This document shows positions 38,901 to 50,123 of a DNA stretch of 64,000 nt, in pieces. Under the pieces are notes generated by a model. That model made no database searches. It saw nothing but the letters and a program-made list of their open reading frames with translations, and had not been told where the DNA came from. Origin of the DNA: Syngnathus acus (lineage: Eukaryota > Chordata > Actinopteri > Syngnathiformes > Syngnathidae). Where the stretch lies: the NCBI RefSeq assembly GCF_901709675.1, contig NC_051102.1, positions 5,057,412-5,121,411 on the forward strand, given 5' to 3'. The position numbers were made by a program, and so were the translations under genes. Positions within the stretch are counted from its first letter, which is position 1; every line of letters starts with the position of its first letter.

Positions 38901-41900
38901 GTTAGTTAGCACCGGGGAAGCACAGGGTTAGCTTCCAAAGTTGAAGAAGGAGCAGCTGATGAATCTGGTGCCTTCCAGGTCAGCCGTACAACCAGCTGGC
39001 CATCCTGGCATCTTCCAAAGGAGACCACCTCACCACCATCTTCTACTACTGCCGCAGCATCGCTGTCAAGTTTCCCTTTCCCGCCGCCTCCACCAACCTG
39101 CAGAAGGCGCTGTCCAAGGCTCTGGAGAGGTAGGCGCCGCGTGGCGTGGCGGGGTCTCGGCTCACACGCCGCTTTGTGCCATGTGTCAGAAAAGGCCGCG
39201 CGATAAAGCTGAGGCCATTGCCGCTCTGTAGCAAACTGGCCATTCGCCACTCCAATGCGCTCGTGCCCAAAGCGTCTTGACGAGGGAAAAGCCGTCCATC
39301 CCATCACGTTGCGTCACTTAAGGTCCGCTCTGAAAAACATGTTTGCGCAGCCGCGAGGAGTCCAGAGGCAAGTGGAGTGTGTCCGACTTCGTCAGGGCCT
39401 TCATCAAGTTCCATGGGCACGTGTACATGAGCAAGGGATTGGAGCAGCTGGACGCTTTGAGGCAACGTCTGGAGGAGCAATTCCAGGTATGCGTGCGTCC
39501 TAGCCCCGCCCCCGCTGGCGCTGACCCATGTGCTTGCATGTGTGCTTGCAGAGGCTGATCCTGCAGAAGGCCTTCAGCTCGCAGCAACTGGTCCACGTGA
39601 CGGTCATCAACCTGTTTGCGCTGCATCACCTGCGAGAAACGGCAGCCGACGGCCAACAGATGGTCAGCTGGCTCCAGCTCCTCGGCCTTTTCAGTAAGAA
39701 CCGGGGGCTGCTCCATATTTCCTCTGCTTGGGCTTTTTTTTAAATTTTTTGGTCGGTCCGCCTTTTTCTTAACAGCGTCCTTGCCGTCACGCAGTGTTTT
39801 GCCAACAAGGCGCGAGAGTGGCTCGGTCCGTTTGTATTTTCAGCGCACCTTCTATTTTGAACGCCCGTGTCAGACCAAACATTTTCTGGCAAATGTGCGT
39901 TCATATCATCTTAGACCCCCAATAGAGGCAAAAGCGGCAACGTGCTCAGCTCGCCAATCTTGCCCTCACGGCACAATTTTATTTGCAAAGACGTAAAGAC
40001 CATCTCCTCGACATTAACTCGGTAAATAGCGAGGTGCGGATGCTCGCTCGCTCGCTCCTGCCGCCAAGCCCCTGTATTCCGCAAGTTGCTCGAGCATATG
40101 TATGCCATCTATGGCCTGCCTTGGTTTGTCTCGCCAGTGTCCTTCCTGGGCCTCATGTGCAGCCGGGTTCTGCTCAACAAGAACCATGGCAGTGGCAAAG
40201 AGGAAGAGGAGGAGGTGGCAGGAGAGTGTCCTCTACCAGCCATCAAAGTTTCCCTGGATTGGCTCCGCCTGAAGCCCGGCGTGTTCCGCGAGCCCGCTGT
40301 GGACCAGAGGCAGCAGTAAGTTGGTGCTCGTGTCGTGCGGTGGTCCCGCAGCGGGCACACCGCTCACTTGTTGTCGCTTCCCGTCCTGCAGCATCTGGCC
40401 CTGGCTGGTCTCCATCCTCAACAGCTTTCAGCCCAAAGACCAGCACGTGTCTACATCTTCAGGTACCCGCTCCTTTGCCTGCTTTGGCTTGGCGACTTTC
40501 TGCGGTGACGGGCGTTGTCCCGTTCACCCGTCTTGGCTCTCAGTCCACATGAAGCACTGGTACACCTCAGTCGGTGGTCTCGTCTGTCTGGTTCAGGACT
40601 TGTCTTGATTGAGGCTGCTGCCTCTTTGCTGCTTTTTCACCTTTCTGTGGAGAAACATCTGGCAGTGTAGTTGGTGACTTGTGTGGAACGTTCTTGTTCA
40701 TCTTCAGTGACGCCACTGCCGGAGGAGTTTGAGCTTCAAGGCTTCCTGGCTCTGCGGCCAGCTCTCAGGTACCGTTTCCCTACAACGTCGCGGCCGATAG
40801 CCAGACTTCCCTGACCTTGGCTTCGCTCTTTCAGGTCAGTGGACTTCAGCAAAGGTCACCAGGGCGTTCCGGTGGACCGCGATGTGTTTCTGCTGCGCAC
40901 GCGCCATCAGAGACTGGTCGTGCTGGGAAAGTGGATCGCCGACAACCAGCCGGGGTAAGGTGCCTCAAATCGAGACTAGTCGGCTAAAACGGAACCCGGC
41001 CTCTTTAGTTTTGGAGCAAGCGCAGTAGCGACGTACAATCAACACACAATCGATGTCGGAATAAGCGTGTTAGTAACCACTTAACTCGAGTCAAGTAAGA
41101 AGTTAATTTTTTTGGTGGGTGGGGCGGTGGTAATATGTCCTCGACGCCGCTATTACTGGAAACACATTGGAACCTCAGAGGTCGGCCATTTTGCCACCTG
41201 CTGTCACAGTCACGACCAATCATGGCTCTCCTGTTTGGTCAGGTGACATTCTCAAGCTGAGCAGCAGTCAGCCGCAGCACTCGTGACAACACGTCAGTTT
41301 AACTATAATACATAGACTTAGCATCGACATTAATTAAGCTGACATTTACATTCAGTGGCGTGCTGGGATGATTTTTCAGCCCGGGAGTTTCAAATCCAAC
41401 CGGCCCAATGGCAGGCGCACAGGGATAATAGAGTAGCGCTATATCACTTAACTCCACTATTTATGTAGAGCAAGCGTTCTGTATGACCCCGCTCCTTCCC
41501 CCCAGGCTCATCCAATGTCGCGCCAGCGAGGACGGCCTGCTGCTCTTTCTCAGCGACATTCCCGAGCAGGCCATCCAAGAGCCGGCGCAAGAGGAGGCGT
41601 GCGTGCTGCAGGAGGCGTCCAACGGTGAGGGCGGCATCGCCGGCCTCAAGTCAGTCCTGTCGGTGGGAAAAGCCGGCAACGCGTGGGCGGACGGCGCCGA
41701 GCGCCCCGTGGTCACTTTCAAGGAAAACATCAAGCCGCGCGAGCAGAGCCGGGAGCCCGCTCGGGTGCCGCATCAGAGGGACGGTGGGAAAGAGCGCCGC
41801 GACTCGGCCAAAGGAAACGGGCCGGCACCCTCTCCCTTGGTGGCCAAAAGCGAACCCAAGCGAGACGGCAAGAGGAAGTGCGAGACCAAGAAACCTGCTC

Positions 41901-44810
41901 AGGAGAAAGTTCCGGAAGCTGGAAAACAGGTCACCTACATGACTCTGCTCTTCTTCATCTTCCTCCTTATTATTTCCTCGCTACGTTCCTCATTCCTTAT
42001 GCTTTATTTGTCTCCATCTTTGTCTTTTCTTCACCCCCACCCCCAATCCCTCCTGTTTTCCTTCTTTCAGGTGAAAGCTCAAACAGAGCTGAGGAAGACT
42101 CCGGTCACTCAACCGCAAGCAGCAACGTGCGCCGCTTCCCAGTTCATCCCCATCCATCACCCCGGAGCTTTCCCGCCTCTGCCCAGTCGGCCCGGTACGC
42201 CCACTTGCCCATCCGCTAGCACAAGCACACGAATGCTGAGCGCTCATGTGGCATTTTGCAGGCTTTCCACCGTCCACCTTCGTCATCCCTTCTCCCCCGG
42301 TGGCGTTCCCGGGCCTGCAGGTGAATCCGGGCTTTGCCTTCTCGGCGGGTGTGTCGGTGCCGGCCGCCTTCCTGCAGGCCCAGGCGGGCTCACAGGCGGC
42401 CGGCGGCGGCAAGCCGTCGCACATCCCGTACAGTCAGCAGAGACCATCCGGGCCTGGCGCCTCGGGGCTCGGCCAGCAGCAGCCGCAGCTGCCCCACTCG
42501 CAGCTGCAGGTGTCGTCACCCGGCAAACCCGTCCAGCCGTTCGCCATGGCCAAGAGCCCGCCCCACCTGCAGCAGGTCAGTCGCAGTTTTGCAAAATTAA
42601 CAAAGTATGCTCAAGGGCACCTCGGCCAACTCTCACTTGTACAAATTCCCTTTTACTTTGTACGGAAACCATCTTCCGCTCATTTCGGAACCGTTCGCCT
42701 GTTTGCACGTCTCTATTGGTCACGAACGGTCAAGTGAAATCTTCTCGTGAGTCATGCGTCTGGGCCCCTTTGTTAGGCGTTTGTGCAGGATGCGCAGCTG
42801 TGGAGTCCCAGCCAGGCGGCGCTGCAGAAGCTTCCGCCATCCGTTCAGATGTCGCTGAAGTCACAAAGCTTCTACCTGACGCCTCAAGACACCGTCAAAG
42901 TGTACGAACACCAGGTAGCGCCACCGCCCGCCGCCGACAAGCAGATGAAGTTCCCGCCCTACTGGGACGCCGCCTCCTTCCGGCCGCCCGATGACAGGAC
43001 GAGGCGGCCCCTGGAGCAGGACATGGCGGCCAGAGGAGGGGGGCCCTTTGAGGTGAGCCCACTTTCAAAGTAGCTTGCCTTCTTTGGCTTTTGCGTGTAG
43101 GTGTCCCACCCGCTTAGCTTTTCCAAATAGCTTTGCAACCCTGAAGCTCGGGTTGCCGTGGTGACCCGAGCACGGCTTCGCAATGGCTTTGTCACCGTTC
43201 CTTGCTGACTTGCTGTGCCTCCTCCGCCTTTTTGCCGCTTCCTCTCCTTCCTCCCTCGCTGCTCAGGGGACCTCGCGCTCGCCTCTTCTCCCTCCTGACC
43301 TGTTGAACTCTCTGGCTGCCGATGTGGACGACCGGGACCAGCCGCTCTTTTCTAAGTCTCCCGATTTGTCCCGGGCTCTGTCCGCTCCTCTTAGCTCGCT
43401 TGCCGGACCCAACATGTTTGTACGTAGCGCCGCCCTCATCCCTCCTCTCGCCGCTTCCCCTGCGTGGCCACGCCTCTCCTTCATACTGTCCCTTCCTCTT
43501 CCCCAGCTGCCCAATCACAGCAGGCAGACAGACGGCGGCCCCCGAGCGCCCGGCCAATCGTCTTCCCTCCTGTCCGCCGCGCAGGTTAGCCCCGCCCGCC
43601 TCCCCGCGACCACCAATCGGCTTGCCGAACGGCTGCTGGCCTTTTTCCTGCGACCAGTTTCCACCTCTGACTCAACTTTGCTTGTTATGTGTGCGTGTCA
43701 GGAGTACAACCAGAACAGCATCTTCAGTCAAGCCTACGGGAAGAAGATGGCGGCGAGCTCCAAGTGCGACGCTCCCTCACTGCAGCAGGAGACGTCGCTC
43801 TACTCGCTGTTTGAGTGGACGCCATGGTCGCCCTCACTGCCCGCCAGCTCAGGTGCGGTGCGTCCTCACGCATGCGCGCGGCACCAGCCGGCCGGCTCAC
43901 CGCCTGGTCTCTGATTGGCAGATCACTCCACCCCGGCCAGCCAATCCCCTCACTCGTCCAACCCCAGCAGCCTGCCGTCCTCCCCGTCCACCCACAACCA
44001 CGCGGCGGCGCAGGCGGCCTTCTCCAATTTCGGGCCCATCGGCGCGCCAGACAGTCGTGAGCGCAGAGCGCCGGACCGCTGGAAGGCCGACAAGACAGGT
44101 GCGCGAATTTCAAGCTAAACACATTGTGCTCCCCTTGCTTTTTCTTCTCTCACTGTCAGCCACTAAGTAGTGGTGGTCCTGTTGGTACTCAGCCACCTCA
44201 AAGCTCGTCAAAGTGGATTGACGGTGGGCCGTGTCCCCTGCAAGCCTTCTTCAAAGTGTGCTTTTGCATCCCTAAGAAACTTACACCTGCGCTACTGCTA
44301 TCCAAATCCATTTCAGTTCAAACAGAACAAAGATGACAAAGCCTGTCATGTTGACGTGCATGTTGCGCAATACATCTTAGTTCAACTTTGCTTTGCGTCT
44401 GCTTCAGGCGGCACCAGCGGCTTGGGGTTAGACTACCTGCCGGCCGCCGCCTCGGATGCCGGCTGGCACCAAGCCCCACCCGGCGGTAGCTCTTGGGCCA
44501 ATCAAGAGTCTCCCATGGAAGAGTCGTCCTCCAGCGTTCTGCTGGACAGCTTCAAGGTAGCCTAAGCACCGCACCCTCAGACGGCTGGCAGCACTTGTGC
44601 TCTTCTTGCCCCTGAAGATGTTCCTTCATTTGGCCCGGGCGTGCATGCGTGTCTTTTTTTTTTCCCCCAAATCTGCCGCCTTGGGCTCTGTTGCAGTCAA
44701 TCTGGTCCAGCTCGATGATGCAGCCGGGCCCGTCGGCACTGGAGCAGCTTCTTCTGCAGCAAAAGCAGAAACAACAGCGAGAATACGGCGCCATGAACCC
44801 GCCGCACTGA
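35903..44810 (+). CDS. smg7: SMG7 nonsense-mediated mRNA decay factor
   Basis: Adaptor that binds phosphorylated UPF1 and recruits mRNA decay machinery. 1122 residues, 23 exons: 35903..35928, 36419..36450, 37923..38040, 38119..38251, 38445..38613, 38697..38768, 38979..39129, 39351..39486, 39552..39693, 40138..40315, 40392..40462, 40708..40768, 40835..40954, 41506..41929, 42071..42194, 42262..42575, 42777..43052, 43267..43419, 43507..43584, 43702..43852, 43922..44098, 44408..44556, 44697..44810. The N-terminal 14-3-3-like/TPR region is nearly identical to vertebrate SMG7 (LYQKMLVTDLEYALDKKVEQ, CSYICQHCLVHLGDIARYRN, GDHLTTIFYYCRSIAVKFPF). The long helical region (DWLRLKPGVF, PLPEEFELQGFLALRP) and the disordered Pro/Gln/Ser-rich C-terminus (FIPIHHPGAFPPLPSRPG, SLYSLFEWTPWSPSLPASS) follow, ending in a Gln-rich tail and MNPPH. 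Acceptors for exons 17-19 lie in the least conserved part and are less certain. Confidence 0.96.
36626..36899 (+). repeat. Teleost interspersed (SINE-like) repeat, copy 1
   Basis: In smg7 intron 2, directly after a G run. It carries the stretch GGGGTACACC, then CAGCCAATCGCAGGGCACA, CCTACCGTGCACGTTTTGG, AAACCCACGCAGGCACGGGG, AGAACATACGAATTCCACAC and GGACGTGCTAA. I recognise this as the abundant teleost repeat with a tRNA-like end. Copies 2 and 3 lie at 45845 and 53388, all in the same orientation. Confidence 0.75.
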
Positions 44811-45670
44811 CCTCCCCTGCCCCGTACGATGACATCATCGACATCATGGCTGCCACACTTTGACGAACGCCAGCAACCGTTGGTGGACGCCGGGGGGGTT
44901 GGAGAGGCGTTGCCCTCTCCGCCCTTGAAAAACAAGACCAAACAGGATGAGACGAGGCCGCCTCCACTGAAAGGGGGTGGGCTGATGCCAACAAGGGGCG
45001 TCGCGACACCGCACGCATGTCATCATTGCTAACAAAAAAGGCGCGCACACAGAACAAAAGCACACACGCATGCGTGAGTGGACAGGCAGAACTGGTTTGT
45101 CCACGCTGGACATCCGCCAAGTCCACTGCTGCAAGTATGAGGGGCAGCGAGGACCCCGCGGTGGTCAGGTGACCTGAAGATGGAATTCCTCACTATTTCC
45201 ATTCGTCGGAAAGGAAGACGAGGAGGATGTCTCAAAATGTCTGGCGTGCCAGGTGTACAAAACGGTGTCGTTAGTGATTTGTCATTTGCCGTCTTTTAGG
45301 GTGACAGCTGCTGTAATCATCTCGCCCGCTAGCTCAATAGTTTAGCCCGTGTTAGCATTTCTTCCTCTTGTGCCAGTTCTCGAGCAGACGGGAAGTCTTC
45401 TGGACGATTCATTTTAAACTTAACGACGACGGGAGGATGAGGAACAAAGAGTTGTCTGCTTTATAAATTTTAGCGTTGCGGAGGCATGCGACAATGTGTG
45501 ACCGCTGGCCCGAAGCCCCGCCTCCTCTCACTTGCACGCCCATGAAGGGGAAACGCTTGCCGATGAAAGTGGCCCGTCTCGACGTTGACAGACGGTGTGT
45601 AGGAAATGCTCATAATTGCGTGACGAAGATCATGGGCTGCTACTGCTCTTCTTTTTGTGTTTTTGCTGCC

Positions 45671-45676
45671 AATAAA
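45671..45676 (+). promoter_or_regulatory. Polyadenylation signal of smg7
   Basis: AATAAA in TGCTGCCAATAAATAGG, about 860 bases after the smg7 stop, followed by a TGTGTG-rich downstream element near 45700. Confidence 0.65.
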
Positions 45677-45844
45677 TAGGAAATCTCTCATGCTCCGTTG
45701 TGTGTGCGCGCGTCCGCGGAATTTGTCAATGATGAATGAACCAGTTTTTATTTTTTCAAAATTCTATCCAAATGAAAATCCTGTCATAATGTAAAAACAT
45801 GATTGACGGACTGAAGAAATTTACTGACGGAAGCAAGTGAAGAT

Positions 45845-46145
45845 TACTTTGGTCTGGCTTGACCACTTTATCCTCACAAGGGTCGCAGGCGTGGCGGTGC
45901 CTCTTCCAGCCATCTTAGGGCGGTACGCGGGGTACACCCTGAACCCGTCACCAACCAATCGCAAGGCACACAGACAAAACATTTGCACTCCCACTCACAC
46001 CTTGGACCAATTTGGAGCAGTCAATCGGCCTACCATGCATTTCTTTGGAATGTAGGAGGGAACCAAAGAAAACCCAGGTGGGCATGGGGAGAACATGCAA
46101 ACTTCATACAGGAAGAAGCCTGGATGTGAACACGTGCGGACCAGT
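45845..46145 (+). repeat. Teleost interspersed (SINE-like) repeat, copy 2
   Basis: Contains CACAAGGGTCGCAGGCGTGG, GGGGTACACCCTGAACCCGT, ACCAATCGCAAGGCACACAG, CCTACCATGCATTTCTTTGG and GGGGAGAACATGCAAACTTC in the same order as copy 1. It is the fullest of the three copies. Confidence 0.8.
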
Positions 46146-46461
46146 GCGACACCATGGAGAAGTATCTACACAAATGTTGACAGCCTGAAATTCTATTCGC
46201 GACGTATTGGAGGTCTCAAACCATTTTGTCCCCACACAAAATGTTGCACTGCGTAATTGTTGATTACCAGATGCACCTTTTTTGGAAGCAGCTGTTGTGT
46301 TCTCTTGAACAATCGGTCGATGTTATGAATAAACCGTTTTTGACTTCTGCGAGTCTGTCACGTGACTGGAAGCGTCATCAGGTTTTTCTGTATCGTTCGC
46401 AAATAAGTCACGCCCTTCTCCTCAAATCTAGTCACTGTGCTACGATGTTTAGCGGGTAAAC

Positions 46462-46553
46462 ACTTGTTTGTCTTGCGTGCCTACACCGTGAGTTTGATTC
46501 CCACATTTGACAGTGTGAATGTTTGTGAGTAACGATGACAAAAAAAAAACTTT
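46462..46553 (+). mobile_element. tRNA-derived SINE fragment, copy A
   Basis: ACACTTGTTTGTCTTGCGTG...CCGTGAGTTTGATTCCCAC resembles the region of a tRNA containing a B box (GTTTGATTCCC). It is followed by a GTGTGAATGTTTGTGAG body and an A-rich tail (A9). It aligns over its length with copy B at 50955-51059. It ends about 60 bases before the cyp7 ATG, so it may lie in the cyp7 promoter or 5' UTR. Confidence 0.7.
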
Positions 46554-46610
46554 AGCGGGTAAGCGGAAGTGACGCATTCTGCCTTGTATCTTGTTTGTGA
46601 CAACCACAAG

Positions 46611-49333
46611 ATGTTCACGCCGCTGGCGTGCGCGCTCCTGCTCGTCGTCGTCGCGCTCGTTCCCGTCGTCATAAGACGCCACCGCCGGAAAAGGTCAGTG
46701 ATGCCAGAAGACGCCCGCTTCCTCGTGACGTCACAGTCCAACTTTTTTTCCTCCGTTTTCCTTGCGTTGCTTGCTAGTCACTCGGGTCACTGCAATCGAT
46801 TGCGAAATAAATCATTGATCAAGCGATAAGAACCTGCAGCGTCCGTTTTATGATTATGTTGCCACGTTGGGTGAAAAGTGTGCGACAGCCCGACTGGTCG
46901 CCGATGTTGGCCGAGATCCTTCCAAAAACAACTTTTGAAACTAATACTAAACCTCTTTATAATAGAATCGTTTCGTCTGTGTAGAGTAATTGAGCCACTT
47001 CTCATTTGTTAGTATTGTTGTATCTACGCTGCAATTGTATAGTTCTAATGAGTAGAAATGACACGAGTTTTTTGTTTAGTTAATTGTTTTATTTAATAGC
47101 AGGCCTTTATTATTTTTGGTTCATTTTCAACAGTTTTTTGTTGTAGCCACCTGGGGGCAGTATTGAGGGGGAAAGGGGGAATAAATGATTGTTTTGCTTG
47201 CTTATGTGGAATAAAAACAAGTAATGTAATTATTCACAGTCTGTAAGAATTTCTTTTTCTCTCTCCTTATCCTCCACACACTTCGTTTCCACCTCACCAT
47301 TCCAAATGAGCCGCCACTGCCTGCCTTATTTTTGACTGACGCATCACATGACAAATGACAAGATGTACTGGTTTTGTGCGTGTCAGATGTGAAGGCGAAC
47401 CCCCGCTGATAGATGGCTGGATTCCGTTCCTGGGAAAAGCTTTGGAGTTCAGGAAAGATGCTCACAAGTTCCTGGAGGAGCAGCGGAAAAACTTTGGAGA
47501 TGTTTTCACCATTCACATGGCAGGTTGGTCTCGCTGCCTCGCTCCAAATTTTGGGGGGCGGTCCCCTCATAATCCTGATGCATAACATTTTACATTTTGT
47601 AATGTTGTAAATGTTGCAAGTGGACATTGTAATTAGAGGATGGTGCATCAGTAATTTTGCTGCTCCGTTATTCATCCGCGGCCCGGGCACCCATCAGTCA
47701 TACGTCCATCAGTTGCTGAAGCAAAGATGAAAAGTGCCATTTGAGTCGAATGGGAAATGGAGTCAAGCGCAATTGATTTGGCAGGTCGCTACATGACCTT
47801 CATCATGGACCCCCTGATGTACCCGGCAGTCATCAAAGAAGGCCGGCGCTTGGACTTCCACGAATTCAGCGGCCGTGCAGCGCCGGCAGCCTTCGGCTAC
47901 CCGCGCATCACGGAGGGGACCTTTCCGGGCCTGGCCGAGCAGATCGAGCGTGCCTATGGCCTCCTCCGCGGGGAGCAGCTGACGGCGCTGACGCAGAGCA
48001 TGATGGGGAACCTCATGACGCTCTTCCGTCAGGACCACCTGAAGCCGGGCGCCACCTGGCGCGAGCGCGGCTTGTACGACTTCTGCCTGGACGTCATGCT
48101 GGAGGCCACCTTCCTGACCTTGTACGGCCGGCCGGCCCAGGGCTCGCGCCACACCCACGCGGCACAGCTCAAGACCCACTTTGTTCACTTCGATGAGGCT
48201 TTCCCGCTGCTCATCGCTCAGGTTCCCGCCTGGCTGCTGGGCCGGGCCCGCGCCGCCCGCCGGAAGTTGACGGACTACTTGGCGGCGCCCGGGATGTCTG
48301 ACTGGGCCGACGCCTCGCTGTTCATTCGGCGCCGCGCCCAGCTCCTGGAGGGCCACCCTGTCATGGGCGACGCTGACAAAGCGGGTGAGTACAACTTTTG
48401 CTGCCGTCGCCAATTGCGCTGCGGGTCGGGCCCGCTGGAGCAAAGCGTTCCCAGTTTCAAGATTAGCTCGCGCCAGGCACTTTGACACAGAGCGAGGGGT
48501 AATGCTGAGCGTTGCCTTTCAGCGCACCACTTGGCCATGCTGTGGGCATCGGTGGCCAACACAGCGCCGGCCGCCTTCTGGGCAACGTACCACCTCCTGA
48601 GGCACCCGGAGGCCCTGCGAGCTGTCCGCCAGGAGATCCTAGAGGTGCTGGAGCGCAGTGGGCGTGGGTTCAGCGATGACATGGACCTGGCACTCGCCGC
48701 GGAGCAGCTGGACCACATGATTCTTCTGGGTAGGAAACCCGCCGCCGCCGTCGCCTCTCATGCCCGCCTGACTTGCCGCTGGTCCTCAGAAAGCACCGTC
48801 CACGAGAGCCTACGCATGTCTTCGGCATCCATCAACATCCGTGTGGCTCAGGAGGACCTGAACCTGCGCCTGGACGCCGAGCGCGTTGTGGCGGTGCGGC
48901 GAGGTGACATTGTGGCACTGTATCCGCGCAGCGTGCACATGGATGCCGGCATCTACGAGCAGCCGCAGGTAGCGATCGCCGTCACGTCTTTGCCCGACCA
49001 CTTGTCATTCTTTCTCCGGGGGTGGATTTGGTGTCCCGTCAGGCGTTTCGCTTTGATCGCTTCGCCCACCAGACGGAATTCTTCAAGGACGGACAAAAGC
49101 TTCGCCATTACTTGATGCCATTCGGCTCGGGCGCGTCCATCTGCCCGGGACGCTTCTTTGCCGTCAACGAGATCAAACAGGTCGTGTGTCTGCTGCTGCT
49201 CTACTTTGATCTGCGGCTTGAAGCGGGTCAGCCTGACCCGCGGCCCGACGGCAGCCGCGCGGGCCTCGGCATTCCGCGGCCCGATCAGGATGTGCGCTTC
49301 CAATACCGCCTGCGCAGCGCTGTCGCTCGCTAG
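46611..49333 (+). CDS. cyp7a1: Cytochrome P450 family 7 (cholesterol 7alpha-hydroxylase-like)
   Basis: ER-anchored P450, probably the 7alpha-hydroxylase that starts bile-acid synthesis in liver. 498 residues in 6 exons, the exon number I recall for CYP7A1/CYP7B1: 46611..46693, 47387..47523, 47785..48384, 48523..48729, 48790..48968, 49043..49333. N-terminal membrane anchor (ACALLLVVVALVPVVI) with a basic stop RRHRRKR; GEPPLIDGWIPFLGKAL proline-rich hinge; I-helix LWASVANTAPAAFW, where Asn-Thr replaces the usual acid-Thr pair as is normal for CYP7/CYP8; ExxR at Glu348-Arg351; heme loop FGSGASICPGR with Cys436 as ligand. SSASINIR, MPFGSGASICPGRFFA and SRAGLGI are closer to CYP7A1 than CYP7B1. 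A fish CYP7C-type paralogue cannot be excluded, so the exact symbol is less sure than the family. It is convergent with the next gene. Confidence 0.87.
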
Positions 49334-49626
49334 TCCCGTTTTTTGCCAGTCCTTTCTGTAAAACGCTCGCAACATAATTCTCAATCTTTATCGGCACTAT
49401 GCGGAAAAACTGCTAAACTAGCCATAATGGTTGCTTGCTATCGATATTACCACCGCGGCTGGGCTCAAGTTTTCAACAAGATTAATATGCCCTTCAAACT
49501 AATGGTTCAAGCTAACACAGTCAAAGTAACGGTTCTGTATGAACCATTTGGCCCTCTTGAATTGTTTTTGGGTTGATGTGGTTTACGCCACTAGAGGGAT
49601 GTGAGAGTCTTAATTACTGGGACCCC

Positions 49627-49632
49627 AATAAA
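49627..49632 (+). promoter_or_regulatory. Candidate polyadenylation signal of cyp7
   Basis: AATAAA in GGGACCCCAATAAAAGCC, 294 bases after the stop. A second AATAAA at 49734-49739 is an alternative. Confidence 0.5.
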
Positions 49633-49753
49633 AGCCAGGTGGATTACGACACGGGCGGGGTTGACAGGAGGAAAAAGTTTTCGACTGTGCCGACGCGCCA
49701 AAAGGTTACGAGATCATTTACAGTGTCAAGGAAAATAAACCTGCAAGTATCTT

Positions 49754-49759
49754 TTTATT
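49754..49759 (-). promoter_or_regulatory. Candidate polyadenylation signal of the C1q-like hormone gene
   Basis: TTTATT on the + strand reads AATAAA on the minus strand, about 370 bases after the minus-strand stop codon at 50124-50126. Confidence 0.45.
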
Positions 49760-50123
49760 TGTACCATCATCAACAGAACTCTCTGTCTGCTTATTTACGT
49801 ATTTTAAGTGCAAAGGCACATGTCCTAACAATCAGCCATCATACAGGGTTAGTCACTTCAGGTTCAATCTACTCAACCGATGGAAGAAGCCAGTTTTGAA
49901 GGAGCTACTCGCAAACTTTCCAGCTCCTCCCTTTCCTGTCTCTTAGATCGCTTTTCTGCCCTTGTGAAAGTGGCACGGCAAGGCAAGTCATTTCTGCAAA
50001 TCGGGTGGGGCGTCCATCACATGACCGGCGTGGAACATATGCAAAGGACGGATGGCGATGCGGCGTCCGCTCAACTACTTTGTCCGAGTTGGAGCACATG
50101 CGGCTGCAGAAGGCGAAGCGGTT

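Larger units (their letters stand above)
44811..46610. other. smg7 3' UTR and intergenic to cyp7
   Basis: The 3' UTR of smg7 probably extends to the AATAAA at 45671. The rest contains a SINE-like repeat and a tRNA-derived SINE directly upstream of the cyp7 start codon, both listed separately. No exon is supported. Confidence 0.6.
49334..50123. other. Convergent 3' flanks of cyp7 and the C1q-like hormone gene
   Basis: No coding exon. AATAAA signals for the + strand gene lie at 49627 and 49734; the minus-strand equivalent is TTTATT at 49754-49759. The two 3' UTRs meet, or slightly overlap, near 49640-49760. Confidence 0.6.

Noticed and set aside
41483-42994. 503-codon + strand open frame
   Set aside because: It covers the real smg7 exon at 41506-41929 and then reads on through introns and out of frame through later smg7 exons.
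46462-46553. Functional tRNA gene
   Set aside because: Only the B-box-like part is convincing; the cloverleaf and A box do not form, and the A tail indicates a SINE.
47763-48488. 241-codon minus-strand frame
   Set aside because: Antisense shadow of the large third exon of cyp7.
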